This document shows positions 1 through 11,171 of a DNA stretch of 64,000 nucleotides, piece by piece (position 1 is the stretch's first letter; each line of letters starts with the position of its first letter). The notes below the pieces were generated by a model, which saw nothing but the letters and a program-made list of their open reading frames with translations, was not told where the DNA came from and made no database searches. The stretch covers positions 42,299,701 to 42,363,700 of the forward strand of contig OY292275.1 of assembly GCA_958496175.1 (NCBI GenBank), read 5' to 3'. This DNA comes from Sisyra terminalis. Taxonomy: Eukaryota > Arthropoda > Insecta > Neuroptera > Sisyridae. The position numbers and the translations under genes were made by a program.

Positions 1-735
1 TTGAGCTGTGCACTTGCTTTAGTTTGCTTGCCTGAGTAATTGAGCCATAACTTACAATTTGGTAAGCACTTGATCAACTTTAGCGGGGAAATCGATCGAG
101 TAGGCGTTGATTTAACAAAAGAAAATATAGTATGTTGAATACAGTTGATAATTTTTTTTAAAAACTTTTTTTTTTGGTTTATAGTTATTGTAGCATTTGC
201 TTTCTAATAGTAACTAACATTTTCTCAACAACAACAATTTCTCAAGGTATTCTTAAGGGTTCTTGTTCCGTGCTTTTATTTTTCGGAAGAAACTCATAAA
301 ACGTTTAATCCCTCAACAAAAACATACGAAATCATCCAAGTGCTGGATTGGTCTTTTTCGAAGAAGACAACAACGAAAAACTTGTAAACAGTCGATAATA
401 AACCATATCAAAAGTTAATTGAATCAAAGCTTTTAGTTCGGGATTTTATCCTTGCATAAATTTTATTAAATTAGCCTTTTTTTAACCCAAAAATTTTGAC
501 GAACCTTACCCTAATCCGGCATCTTACTTCTATTATAAACAGCAATTTGCGATGTAACCACTAAATCTAGCTTATTAAAAATAAACTTAATGTCATAAGC
601 AAAACATGTACTAGGACAATGAAAGGTGGCTCAAGCCATCATGATCCATATTCTATGGATATTTTCACAAGAAGTTTAATAATATATATATTTTTTTAAT
701 TAAAATATTATTGCCTTTTATACAAAATTCTAGTA
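1..735. other. AT-rich non-coding DNA, no gene seen
   Basis: No coding region, RNA gene or clear repeat boundary is visible. The last part probably grades into the 3' untranslated tail of the minus-strand Jockey-type remnant that follows. Confidence 0.55.
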
Positions 736-1370
736 TAATATGCAATATGCGCACAAAATAAAATAAAATAAATCTGTTCCCTTAGTGAAGAGTGATCCGT
801 CACCAGGGACAGTTGAATTTGGAACTTGTTGAAAGAACCCAACCATTGTTGGGACTTTCTATTAATCATTTAGTAGATCTCGCGGCCATCGGCATTTTAA
901 TCGACGTGGAGGGTTATTTGGATAGGATGTAGAAGAAAGGATTTGAGTGTTGGGGTTTGGATGGTTGTGCACCTTGTTGTGAAATTTTTGGAACCGGTCT
1001 TGGATTAAGTATATGGTATTGGATAAAGAGAATTTTGATATCATTATGTATTACCTACTAAATTTTTAACGTAGTAGGAAGCATTTACAATACGGTGGAG
1101 AAGTTTTGATTGGAAAGATTGGATTCGTTGAATGTTGGAGTACTAGGCAGAACCCCACAGCTCTACCCCGTATGTCCAAATGGGTTGAATTAAGGCTTTA
1201 TATATTGTTAATTTGTTTTTAGTGTCAAGAGTAGAATTAAGTCCTAATAACCTGCGCAATAGTCCGTACCGTCTATTTAATTCCTGTCTTTTTGTCTTGA
1301 TGTGTGTCGTCCATATAATAATAAAATTCTTTATTGGTCCATAAACTTTTTTAAAGTTTTTTATTAACAA
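736..1370 (-). mobile_element. Jockey-type non-LTR retrotransposon, 3' end of the pol gene, broken
   Basis: Read on the minus strand, 1370-1143 encodes the end of a reverse transcriptase (palm/thumb). It has the stretch LTIYKALIQPIWTYGVELWG, which matches the YKxxxxPIWTYGxxLWG signature of Jockey-clade elements. A shifted frame at about 1142-1045 continues with NIQRIQSFQSKLLHRIVNA, the usual next block. 1044-862 then gives the C-terminus, including VHNHPNPNTQ and RRLKCRWPRDLL. The domain order is right but at least two frame breaks are needed, so it is dead. The 3' tail contains the short inverted repeat CCCAACCATTGTTGGG at about 839-854. Upstream pol, ORF1 and the 5' end are missing, which fits a 5'-truncated insertion that later decayed. 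Clade is inferred from motif memory, not from a search. Confidence 0.85.
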
Positions 1371-1705
1371 AAATTAAAACAAGAACTAAGCCTACAGCTT
1401 GTCGCCAATTTTTAGTGAAATGTATGAAAGAATACTAGCGAGTATAATCCAAGCAGTATTATTAGCCAGAACGGTAATCGAAGGCCATCAATCGTACACT
1501 TCATCGGATCGTAAAAACAATTCAGGATACTCAAGAAAATGAGAATAATGGCTCTACTACGTTTTTATATGTGTCACAAATGTTTGAGAAAGTTTGACAC
1601 TAGGAAATTCTAAGAAAAATATAAAAAAATCCTGATATTTTCAAGTCCAAACTTTATACCTGGAAGATCGTTTATTTTTTCAACTGAAAATACAAAACGA
1701 AATAA
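1371..1705. other. AT-rich spacer between retrotransposon remnants
   Basis: Nothing recognisable. It may include decayed sequence belonging to either flanking remnant. Confidence 0.4.
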
Positions 1706-1710
1706 CGACA

Positions 1711-2215
1711 TTGAAACCAATAAAACCAGGGGTTATACAGGGAAGTGTCTTGGGTTCTTTTCTGTATACGTGGGGGCTGATTCTTCACAGTTCCACAGCC
1801 TGTACTTGGAGTAACAAGGTCGGCAATGAAAAATACCATCAAAAAGTAGATTTACAAAAATCACTGCACAGCATAGAAGAATACTACCAACACACAATAA
1901 AAGGATGATGGAAAAACTATTACAAAAACTAACTACCGAAATACTTGGTCTTGCAAGGAAACAGGTCAGAGTGGTAACGGGTCTAATAACCGACCACTAC
2001 GGAATAAAGAAGCCCCTGCGCACAATAATATTACAAATGGGTGACCGAAAATACAGTTTCTGTTAGATAGAGGATGAAACCGTTTCTCACGTTATATGAG
2101 AATGTGGTGCTCTATATGAATGAAGACATGAAGAACTAGGGAAATCAAGCCCTAGAACTGAAATTATCGGAAAGCACCTAGTGCGTGACGAATGGTGTTT
2201 TAATAGTTAGTTGTG
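1711..2215 (+). mobile_element. Non-LTR retrotransposon remnant (reverse transcriptase motif plus C-terminal zinc-knuckle region)
   Basis: The 5' part (1711-1770) reads KPGVIQGSVLGSFLYT, the degenerate form of the PQGSVLGPxLY block before the catalytic motif of non-LTR reverse transcriptases. After a deletion, 1951-2212 reads LARKQVRVVTGLITDHYGIK and then a block with C, H and C spaced as in the zinc-binding region after the RNase H domain (C, E/D-ET, SHVI, EC, AL, HEELG). Three stop codons interrupt this part. The catalytic FADD-type motif and most of RNase H are gone. The C-terminal block resembles RNase H-bearing clades (R1/Loa/I-like) more than Jockey. It therefore probably comes from a different family than its neighbours. 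Clade assignment is inference. Confidence 0.75.
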
Positions 2216-2264
2216 GACGACACAGTAATAGTAGTAATAATAGTAGAAACACAGAAGTCAAATC

Positions 2265-2885
2265 AATGAAACTTCAAAATTCCCTCCGAAAAGCCGAGGA
2301 ATAGACCAAAAATCAAAGAATAAAGATCAAAACCTCCAGTTTAGAGCATGCCACTTTCATAATGCATCGAGAAACATGCCCTCCACTTCCAGTACCGATA
2401 AGTAGCTAAAAAATTTTCCAGAAAAATACAATTGAATATTATGCATACATCTAAATAGGTGGCTTACTTGGGCTCACTACATCAAACAAATTAGAGACCA
2501 GCTAAACAAAAAATATAGACATACGTATTGGCATTTTGGAAAAACATCTCAGATGTCTTTACAGAATTTACTTTTAATTTGTAAGATTATGCTACAGCCA
2601 GTTTGGACTTACCAAATTCAGCTACCCCGAATGCTTTTAAATTCAACATTAAAGTGTTCCAAAGATTCCTGGCAAAGACATTACGACAAATCATTAATGC
2701 CTTCTGCTAAATCAACAGCACTGAAATACGCAAAAACATGAACCTCAAAAGAAGATACGTAAAATTAGTAAACAATACTTGAAACGCTTAAATGACCATT
2801 TAAACAGCATTAAGCTTGCGGGATAATATCGAAGCGATATAGTATCTAAAAAGATGAGATGCAACAGATCTACCTGATAAATTTC
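2265..2885 (+). mobile_element. Jockey-type reverse transcriptase fragment, heavily decayed
   Basis: Switching between frames on the plus strand gives the expected block order of a Jockey pol C-terminal half. LQNSLRKAEE at about 2271 matches the helix before the 'IKIN..KS' motif. A decayed 'YLG.LDrrLTW' region follows, then WAHYIKQIRDQLNKKYRH at about 2466. Next come the thumb block (2553-2640, with a QPVWTYQIQL signature), LKRLNDHLNS near 2785, and ATDLPDKF near 2860 as the C-terminus. Many stops and frame breaks are present. It lies in the opposite orientation to the 0.74-1.37 kb remnant, so they are independent insertions. Confidence 0.75.
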
Positions 2886-3504
2886 AGTAGCAAAATTATC
2901 AATAGGAAATTATTCACCGGATCTGCTTCTTTTACGAGCTATTCAAAACCAGAAGCATTAATTGCACTACTGTACTGATAGTGCATAAATGTAGAAAAAG
3001 AATTAAAAAATTAAAGTTGTATAGCTTAACTCACCAAAAATTTCAACTACAGACAGTCCCAATACGTTCCAAGTTTTAGTACAATCTTCTTTTTTTTTTT
3101 TTGATTCGACAGGGTTTGTTTAGTGGAAAATAAAAACTACCTTGGTACCTTTTTATTTAACAGTTTTTCACACCATTCTTAAAATTTTTATAAATTAAAA
3201 AGTTTGTACTTAACATATCAGATAAAATCGAAAAATATTTTTTTCCTGGTAATATAATAACCCTATAATAATATAATCATAATCCACATGGTTTCACCAA
3301 AATCAAAGAACTTTTTTTGTTATGTACTAACACGCTAAACCAATTACATATATTTAAACGAGGAATAAAAATAAAATTTTCACGTATTAACTTTTCTAAC
3401 TTTTTCTAAGAAAAATTGTTATTATTAAAACATTGAGAATGGTTTAACATTTAAGTGAAATTTAGAAGCGTAAAATTTCAAGTTGAATAAAAAAAATGTT
3501 GTCT
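2886..3504. other. AT-rich non-coding DNA
   Basis: No gene seen. There is a T run near 3090-3102 and very AT-rich sequence around 3230-3360. Part may be old retrotransposon tail. Confidence 0.45.
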
Positions 3505-3657
3505 ACAAATGGTCGAGTGGTCAAGGTGGCTACTTCAAAATTGGTAGCTATTGGGTTCGAATCTCGTATCGTGCAAATTTTCGATATTTTCTCGATTTTA
3601 ATTAGCCCTAGAGTCGATATAGATCTATGTGGTTATAAGGCAACGGTAAATTACAAC
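3505..3657 (+). mobile_element. tRNA-derived SINE, copy 1
   Basis: The head looks like a serine/leucine-type tRNA. An A-box-like TGGTCGAGTGG at 3510-3520 is followed by TCAAGGTGGC, and a B-box-like GGTTCGAATCT lies at 3554-3564. That spacing is normal for an internal RNA polymerase III promoter. The body is shared with copies at about 30.4 kb (minus strand) and 49.6 kb (plus strand). It contains an 'AATTAGCCCTAGAGTCGAT' block and ends in a conserved tail near CAACGGTAAATTACAA. No clear target-site duplication was found for this copy. A plus-strand open frame over it is fortuitous. Confidence 0.85.
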
Positions 3658-4738
3658 AAAAAAAGTAAAAAGCTTATGTACAAATGTTGTTTTTGTAAAA
3701 GTATGTAAATTTTATAAAATTGTCAATTGTGGTTCTTTATGCAATTCTATTTTTGCGTAGATTAATGCAGATTTCTTAGTACACCAAATCTCCACCTCTT
3801 ACGAAGGTTATAACGCTCTCTTTTATTTGAAAAGCACGTTTAATAAATAAGCACAAAATTTTAAGTCTATTATAGATATGTAGCTATAGATCTTTGTATA
3901 TTTTATAGGGTATTTATTAAGATTACATTGTATTGCTGTTTCTAACTTAAAAATGTTTTTTGTTTTAAACTTACGTTGCAGGTATTCAATTTTTGCGTAA
4001 AAATAATTACAAATTCTAATTTTTATGAAGAATCTCTATAGAAATTTTTTTGGGGATTTTATTTTGTAGTAACTTCCTTATCCTTATATTCTTTTGTTAC
4101 ATTGTTGTGTTTATACCAAATCAAAAGTTTTGTTTTTAAACTTAAAACCAATGATATCTTTTGTATATTTAAATTTTCTTAAGCCTACCTAAAGCTAGCT
4201 TAACGTGCTTTGTCATCTTTTAATACCCAAGCCTACTTTAAATAGGTTTATATTAGAAGTTCAGAAACAAGTCCGAAAACTTTCCTGGTTTATGAAAAAA
4301 ATGAAATTATCTCTTCATTTAATTTTGTTGATGTTTCTTTGCAGAATGAAATCCAGCGTAAGACACTTTTTCATAAAGCTTTAAATATATTTTTTTATTT
4401 AAGTTTATTTTAAATAAGCTCGCGAATAAAGCTCAGTGTTCGAGATATGAGTGGATCTCGGCTCGGCCGATCTTCAAGTGTTTTTTCTCCGTAAAATTGA
4501 TATAATAACAATTTAGAAGATTGAAAAAGTTTTCTATTATATTTAATGGAGCTTTTATATGTTTGAAAAAAGTGAAAAGCTCAATTTAAATGACCTAGTC
4601 GAATGGATAGGATTTTTATTTAATTTTTTTAATTTTTTTTGTTGTTGTTGCTTTTATTTTATTTTCTGTTTAAAATAAATAACCGTACAATTTACGTTTA
4701 TAAAAATTTCATTCGACTCGGCGTATCGTCGTTTATTG
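3658..4738. other. AT-rich non-coding DNA
   Basis: No gene or repeat recognised. A pyrimidine tract ending TTTCTTTGCAG at 4334-4344 resembles a 3' splice site, but no open exon follows. Confidence 0.5.
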
Positions 4739-5520
4739 TCGGGGTTTAATGTTTCGTTGGGGTGTCAGAGCGAGATGGATGTATCAGAAGAATTACAATA
4801 GCGCTCGTATATCACACGTGGTGGAGCCACGAGGGGGTGGGTTGGGGGTGATTTTCCTAGGGGTTGAAGGCTGACTTGGTCGTGTGCGCCATATACAACT
4901 TTTGTAGGCACATAAAATGGCTTTTATGTTTTAAACGGGAATGAAAAGGGGATGAAACACCATAGTTGGGGTTTTAAAAATGGAATGATGAAAGGGGTTG
5001 CGGGGGAGATTAACAAGAGGTGGCAGCCTCTTCTCATATTTTATAACTTATATTATTTAATCCTTCTATGCACCTTTTTTTTCATTTTTTTTCGCGCTCA
5101 TATGTTATTATTTTATTTTAGATTTTTTTTTTTTTGAGAATTTAATGCAAAAGGTGAATTTTTTACATTTCGCATATTTTAATGGTTGTAAAATAATTCA
5201 CATAAATAATATTAGTAACATCATAAATTCTATTTATTTTGACGTTTAACTCTCTGTTTTGTTGTTGGGGGTTTGTTCCGGAGGAGGGAGGAATGGGGTT
5301 GAAGAAGGATGGAGAAGTGGAAGAGGGTGTTTGTTTGAGAGTCTCTGAAAATTTTTGTCTGTATGTGTAAGTGTGTTGGGGTTCATCCGAGTTCACGGGA
5401 TTCACCCTCTCATTTTCGGGATAAAAGGGGATCTGGACCCCGTTCTTTCTCGTTCTATCCCACATATGAACGTTTCGCTTCATCTCATTCGTTTTTTTTT
5501 TCATATGGAGGTGGGGGGCT
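4739..5520. other. Less AT-rich pocket, possible conserved non-coding DNA
   Basis: Base composition changes from strongly AT-rich to mixed. There are G-runs around 4830-4860 and 5260-5330, an E-box-like CACGTGGTGG near 4815, and an AT-rich homeodomain-like block around 4910. The overlapping open frames on both strands (5163-5504 minus, 5363-5659 plus) are low-complexity and show no domain, so I do not call them genes. Regulatory function is inferred from composition only. Confidence 0.3.
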
Positions 5521-6173
5521 CTTAAATAAATTTAATGTCCTTTACAATTTTCATCAATTACAATTATCCTTCGTTCGGGTTTGTTTTATTTTTGAAAACA
5601 TTGACAAAGAAAAAAGTTCAATTTATAATAAAGTACGAGAAAAGAAGGAGGAGAAATAAGACAAAACAAAACACAGTTAGAATCACTTCCGTCTAAAAGC
5701 TTTTATCTGAAAGCTCTCTATGAGACAAGAAAGGATTTTCAACTAATAGTTTTTTGAAACTTTCGACTTCAAGGAATTGAAAATGGAATGGGAGAAATGG
5801 CATGATTGCTGTTCGATTTGACAAAAATTAGATGAATTGTTCGGTTTTTACAGCAATAATAGTGGCATTATCGTAAAAACACAATAACACTAATCTCAAA
5901 CCAAAATCAAAGAAAAAGTTAACCAAATTGTAATTTATTATATTGCTTTAATTCATCACATTAATTTTCACCTAAAACCAATATTTATGTTTTAGTCATG
6001 AAAGTAACGCTTTCATTTTTAAATTATGTAAACATTTAAAAAAATTTTTATAACTTTTATTTTAAACCATCTTATCGGTCTCAACTATGAAAAAATCATA
6101 CTGTAATTTTCCTGGACATATTATTACCAATCATTTAATATTGAATCTTAAAAAGAATCGTTATCTCTTTGTA
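5521..6173. other. AT-rich non-coding DNA
   Basis: Nothing recognisable up to the target-site duplication of the foldback element. Confidence 0.5.
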
Positions 6174-6181
6174 TATTTTCC
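6174..6181. repeat. Target-site duplication (left) of foldback copy A
   Basis: TATTTTCC, repeated exactly at 7060-7067 on the far side of the element. Confidence 0.92.
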
Positions 6182-7059
6182 GGTATAAGCTTGGATCAGG
6201 AACGTCGAAATTTTCAGAACTGAAGAGAACTATTTCGAATGGTTTCGATATTATTCCTGTATATATTGTTCACTCGAATGTAATTTGTTCGTAAACTTTG
6301 ACATATGCCAGAAATAAAGAAACGACGATTATTTTCAAATATTGTAATATGTAAAATTAAATTTTCAAATTTGTATTATCAAATATATATAACAGAACAT
6401 AAGAAATTAAACAGTTCAATAATGCGACAATAAATATCACCTTAATATATTTTTCATTTCCCAAATGTTTTGGAGTTTCCTTTCAGTAATAATTATACAT
6501 CACAGTTTTTCACAAGTGTTTTTCCCATAAAAAAGTAAACTTTATTTAGAAAATTTATTTCAAGTCCATTTTAGCACACCCACAATCTGACAACGTTGCA
6601 TTTTCAACTTTATTTTTAAATTAATTAATTAATTTATAAAGTTTATTTTTAAATTAATTAATTTATTTATAAAGTTGAAAATGCAACGTTGTCAGATTGT
6701 GGGCGTGCTAAAATGGACTTGAAATAAATTTTCTAAATAAAGTTTACTTTTTTATGGGAAAAACACTTGTGAAAAGCTGTGATGTATAATTATTACTGAA
6801 AGGAAACTCCACAACATTTGGGAAATGAAAAATATATTAAGGTAATATTTATTGTCGCATTATTGAACTGTTTAATTTCTTATGTTCTGTTATATATATT
6901 TGATAATACATATTTGAAAATAACCGTCGCTTCTTCATTTCTGGCATATGTCAAAATTTACGTACAAATTGCATTCGAGTGAACAGTACGTACAGGAATA
7001 ATTACGAAACCATTCTTAACAGTTCTCAAATTTCGAAATTCCTGATCCAAGCTTATACC
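6182..7059. mobile_element. Foldback DNA transposon, non-autonomous, copy A (878 bp, near-complete palindrome)
   Basis: The whole element is one long inverted repeat centred near 6630. The left end begins GGTATAAGCTTGGATCAGGA and the right end is its reverse complement (…TCCTGATCCAAGCTTATACC). The inner halves of the arms, around 6450-6620 and 6650-6830, are almost identical; the outer parts differ more. It is flanked by the perfect 8-bp repeat TATTTTCC at 6174-6181 and 7060-7067, so both ends are exact. No coding capacity is present, so a transposase must come from elsewhere. The centre has AATT-rich short repeats. The core (TTTAGCACACCCACAATC … GCAACGTTGCATTTTC) is shared with copies at 42.1 kb and 59.6 kb. 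An 8-bp duplication fits hAT, P or Merlin superfamilies, but the GGTATAAG terminus does not let me choose. Confidence 0.93.
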
Positions 7060-7067
7060 TATTTTCC
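7060..7067. repeat. Target-site duplication (right) of foldback copy A
   Basis: TATTTTCC, identical to 6174-6181. Confidence 0.92.
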
Positions 7068-7952
7068 TTTTTGGAGGGAGGGAAAATTATCAATTTAAAC
7101 CCCCAGTTACTTCATTATATTATTTATATTCGAGAACCAAAAAATGTATTATCCCTGTCGGACAAATGTAGTGATAAACTTAGCCCATATATCTGTTATG
7201 TAGTATCAAAATGTAAACACAGCTTTTTTTTAATCAAAAATTCTTAAGCCTATTAAAGATCAATTTATAAAATTAACCCTCGACTTGAAATTTCGTTGAG
7301 CTCAATTAGACTGATAATCCAATTGTTTTCTTTTCCACGTCTTGTTTTTTTTTTTTTTGAGTCATAAATCAAATTTAACTATAAAACAATTAATAACGAA
7401 TTTATTATTTACCCTTGTCACACACACACGTGACAAGACCACGTCGTCGTGCCACCCCCGTTCAGGTCCTGTACACGACCAATTCGCGTCTTCCCGTCCC
7501 CAGCTAATTGAGGGTTGGGGAAAATTGGCCACGTGTCGTCCATATTTCACTTGTACATTTTTATTATATTAAGAGAGACGAAAATAAATCGTTTCGTCTG
7601 TGAGATCGATTGATTTCAATGTCTAGTGCAGTTACGACGTTGCAGTTTCAATGATAGTGGAAGTAAAAAATGATAATTGGTACACAAACAAGAAATAGAA
7701 ATATAATGAAAGCTCCAAAAAGGACCTATAAAACTGGTAAATCGGCTCCGGAAAGATATTTTATTCCTACTTAAGAAATATCTAGAATGTAGATACTAAT
7801 GAAATACTGATATCTTGGAAATGTCAGTCCTATCTCATTAAAATTTTTGTGAAAAAAAACACATTTGTATAATACTTTATAAATACTTTAGTTTCGATTT
7901 GATCAATAGATATATCGTTGATATATACGACTGATTACGTCGAATGGCAAAA
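7068..7952. other. Non-coding DNA with a GC-richer pocket at 7420-7560
   Basis: The pocket holds a short CA tract, two CACGTG palindromes (about 7427-7432 and 7530-7535) and several GTCGT/CGTC words in otherwise AT-rich DNA. It looks like a regulatory patch rather than an exon. The overlapping frames on both strands end without any recognisable domain. Confidence 0.35.
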
Positions 7953-8272
7953 CCTTGAAGAAAACAAAGAGAGAGTGTTCCCTCCTTCAGCCAATAACAG
8001 CTGGATGATCAAAAATCAGTGAATAAACCAAGCAGAAAACATGGACAGGGTGTTTCCCCAACAACCAACCACAGCTTGGTGATCGAAAATCAGTGAAAGA
8101 ATCTAACAAAGAGAAAAACAAAGAGAAAACAAAGAGAAGGGGACATTCCAACCAACAGCCAATCACGGATGATGATGATGATGACGATGATGATCAAAAA
8201 CCAGTGTAATACCTTGAAGAAAACGTAGAGAAGGTGTTCCCACCAACAGCCAAGCACAGCTGAATGATCAAA
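7953..8272. repeat. Minisatellite, about four imperfect 70-100-bp units
   Basis: Units begin near 7953, 8024, 8100 and 8212. Each has the order 'AACAAAGAGA…GTGTTCCC…CCAACAGCCAA…CACAGCT…GATGATCAAAA…CAGTG'. Unit 3 carries an expanded GAT/GAC trinucleotide tract at about 8168-8192 and a duplicated AACAAAGAGAAA stretch, which accounts for its greater length. Confidence 0.8.
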
Positions 8273-9220
8273 AGTTACTCGTATTCACGTAATATATCAT
8301 TAATAACTATTATTGATCTTGGTGTTGATACAGTGCGACTGTTACACATTTTTAAAATAAATTTGATGTCCAGAAACTCAATCTAGTAGATCGTTGTATT
8401 TAATATAATATTTACATTGAAATCTCCACTTAAAATCATTGAAATGTTATCTTGTTAAGAATTTACGATACTTCTGGTGTGTATTTTATTAAATTTTCGT
8501 TGATGAACTTTTTGCGGTCTTTTTAGTCATGCAGTTTCGGTTTCTTCTTTTTTCAATAATCACGGTAATATTCTGTATTCGTTTTCGGCAACTTAAAAAT
8601 GTTTTTATTAAAAGAAATATATATTTATGTAAACAATACACTATTCACAACGGTTGTTAGGACGACTTTTCCCAAGCACGCATATACATAAGAAACACTG
8701 TAGTATTTTCTATTTCATTCTCTCGTTCGTTAAATCTTATTTTATGATTATCTCATTTAACAATCGCTTTTTCGTTTTTTAAAATTTCAAGTCACGACGA
8801 TGCTAAAAAGCTTTCATCTCCAAAAAATTAATAAATGAAGAATAAAAAAAAAAAAAATCTAAGAATCTATTAAAACTAAATTAATTTTTTTTGTAAGATA
8901 AATAGTTAATATAATGCCTTATTTGTTACAAAATAACAACTATACCCTAAAACTTCATAAAAATAAATAGATATTTGATTTTTTTAATTTTTACTTTACA
9001 AATTCAAATTCCAATATTGCAATTTCTTTCAATGCCTATTATATTATTATAATTAGTTAATTGTGATAATATTCTCAGTTAATTTTCATTTACCTTATAG
9101 TATAATAAAATATTTTTTTCCAATTAAACAAACTTTTTTTTAAGTTTTTGCTGTCTATTTTAAAGTATTTTTACATCTAATCCATTTATTATAATATAGA
9201 TATCGATAATCCCGATAGTC
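8273..9220. other. AT-rich non-coding DNA
   Basis: No gene or repeat recognised. Poly-A and poly-T tracts occur around 8848-8860 and 8887. Confidence 0.5.
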
Positions 9221-9545
9221 CCCGAAGGACGTCAGTGCACAACACGACCATAGCTACATATACGTATTCGTATACGTAAGCATTGAATCGGAGAGTAACA
9301 TTGTTAAATTTTCAAAATTTCAATAATCAAAACAATTGAACATCTTTAAATCTCGCAATCCCATTGGTTAATAGCCTCTTGCATTGGAGTGTAGGTGCTT
9401 CTGTCAGATGTTTGTTCATCGCTTAATTTATTCATATTTTATTTGTATTTAATTAATTAATTTCATTTGATTAAAAGCCAAAAAGTGATCCAAGTGATAA
9501 TTTAAGTAGTGTTCAATTAATGAAGGGAACAATTATTTCATTCAA
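9221..9545 (+). other. Possible first exon / promoter region
   Basis: Composition changes here, with GC-richer sequence at 9210-9300. An initiator-like GTCAGTGC lies near 9231 and a GTCAGATG near 9402. The segment ends at a consensus splice donor, CAA|GTAAGT, with the intron starting at 9546. An ATG at 9520-9522 would open a short in-frame start (M-K-G-T-I-I-S-F) running into that donor. This is the pattern of a 5' exon, but no following acceptor or coding exon can be confirmed within the window, and donor-like sites occur by chance. Treat as a hypothesis. Confidence 0.25.
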
Positions 9546-9551
9546 GTAAGT

Positions 9552-10943
9552 GAAATTCTATTAATTTCCGAAAATCAAAAGTCTTAGTACCAATTGTATT
9601 GGATATGATTAATTTGTCAATTTACATTTTTGTAGAAAATTTATATTTCCAATTTTAGTAATTAAAGGACTTATTAACTACTACCGTTATATTTTGGGTT
9701 GGATGGTGGGTGTTAAAATACCCTTGGATATATTATCCTTGTTGTAGTTGTTTTCACTTGATTACGATATAAAATTCGATTGAATGTCCAGAAAACGTTA
9801 TATATTTATTTTTATCTTAATACCATTTAAATTTAAGGAATTTAATTTATGACTTTGTGCTTATAATTTTACTTAAATTAGTTCTGAAGTAACCGGGAAC
9901 TAACTCACATACGTAAATAACGAATGCCATATTAAATCTGATTAATTTATTGAAACAGGGTCTTTATAGGCGTATTAGATATGCATTTTATTTTATTGGG
10001 TCTTTATGAAAAGTATTTAAATTTCTCTATTTCTCCATTAAAAGTATTTAAAGACCTAATGGCATTTTTTATAAGTCGCCAAGAAATGTTATAAAAATCC
10101 ACCATAATTAAAACGCGTTATTCGCGAAATGTGTAAAATTGGTTTTTCGATACCGTGAAAATCGCAAAGCCCAGTACCATAAGTTCAATTCCCATACAAA
10201 GTAATTAACATTTGTCGACCAATAAAATAAAGTTACAATTTTATAAAAGGCATGAATTTAATGTGTTCTAATTAAAATCAAATTATGTATGAGAAAATTA
10301 TAATAAAAAAAAATATGCTTAAATAAAAAGGGATATTTCGGGGTTAATGTTTGGGGTTGATTACAAAAGATCATAATTTTACTATATCATCCTTCCTTTT
10401 CAACATTCTACTCATATAATTAACTATGCATTCATTGCTTACTTTATTGTACAAGTCTTTAACTTATTAATAGTTATAGTAAAATATATACATGAAATAT
10501 TTTGAAAAAAAATTAGAACCAACAGTATGAAATAAATATTTGTATACCTAAAATTATTTACTTTTTTGCGGGTATAATTATGTACGTATTAACCAAGAGC
10601 GATGACCCAAGCGTGGAAATGGTTTTCATTTTTTTTTTTCACTATGTTGTATGCTTTCAAAATATCTTAGAAAATCAAATACATAATTATAAAGATAGTG
10701 CCTATATAAGACTTTAAAAAAATATTTTCTGAGCGGTACCAAAACTATTTTATGGTTATCTTTTTTTAATAAATTTTAAAGAGCGATTTAGTTGTTAATT
10801 TGTTATTAAAAAGGCATTATCAACTCTTAAATAATATTCACATCTTAGATTAATTGGTTCAATAAGTTTTTATAAATTTTAAATAATTATATCTATAAAT
10901 AAATAGAAATTTGCTATTACAAATTGCAATAGTGATCTGGAAC
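9552..10943. other. AT-rich non-coding DNA
   Basis: No gene, RNA or repeat recognised. Confidence 0.5.
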
Positions 10944-10951
10944 TTCAAGAG

Positions 10952-11163
10952 TAGTGTTTTTGATCTTTTAAGTGAGCCGGACCCCTTTGAACCTGAAAAA
11001 AGGTCTTTGAAAAATATGGTTGGTTTTTTTAGTTTAGAAAATAAAAATCATTTTTTGTGAAATTTTTTATCAAAAATTTACGACTCAAAATAAATTTCAT
11101 TATTTATATTTGTATATATCCCACATCCCCAGGGGTAGGTTCACCTTAGGTTAAAAAACACTG
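10952..11163. mobile_element. hAT-type MITE (212 bp)
   Basis: The ends are inverted repeats. The left starts TAGTGTTTTTGATCTTTTAA; the right, reverse-complemented, reads CAGTGTTTTTTAACCTAAGG, the usual CAGTG start of hAT elements. It is flanked by TTCAAGAG (10944-10951) and TTCTAGAG (11164-11171), an 8-bp duplication with one difference. There is no coding capacity. Confidence 0.8.
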
Positions 11164-11171
11164 TTCTAGAG

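Noticed and set aside
3496..3708. 70-codon frame over the first SINE
   Set aside because: Fully explained by the tRNA-like SINE, whose other copies are not open in the same frame.
4334..4360. Acceptor-like TTTCTTTGCAG followed by a donor-like CGTAAG
   Set aside because: It would give a 13-base micro-exon with no partner exons; such sites occur by chance in T-rich DNA.
5163..5659. Overlapping 113- and 98-codon frames
   Set aside because: They run on opposite strands through G- and T-rich low-complexity DNA, have no domain, and lack any splice or promoter context.
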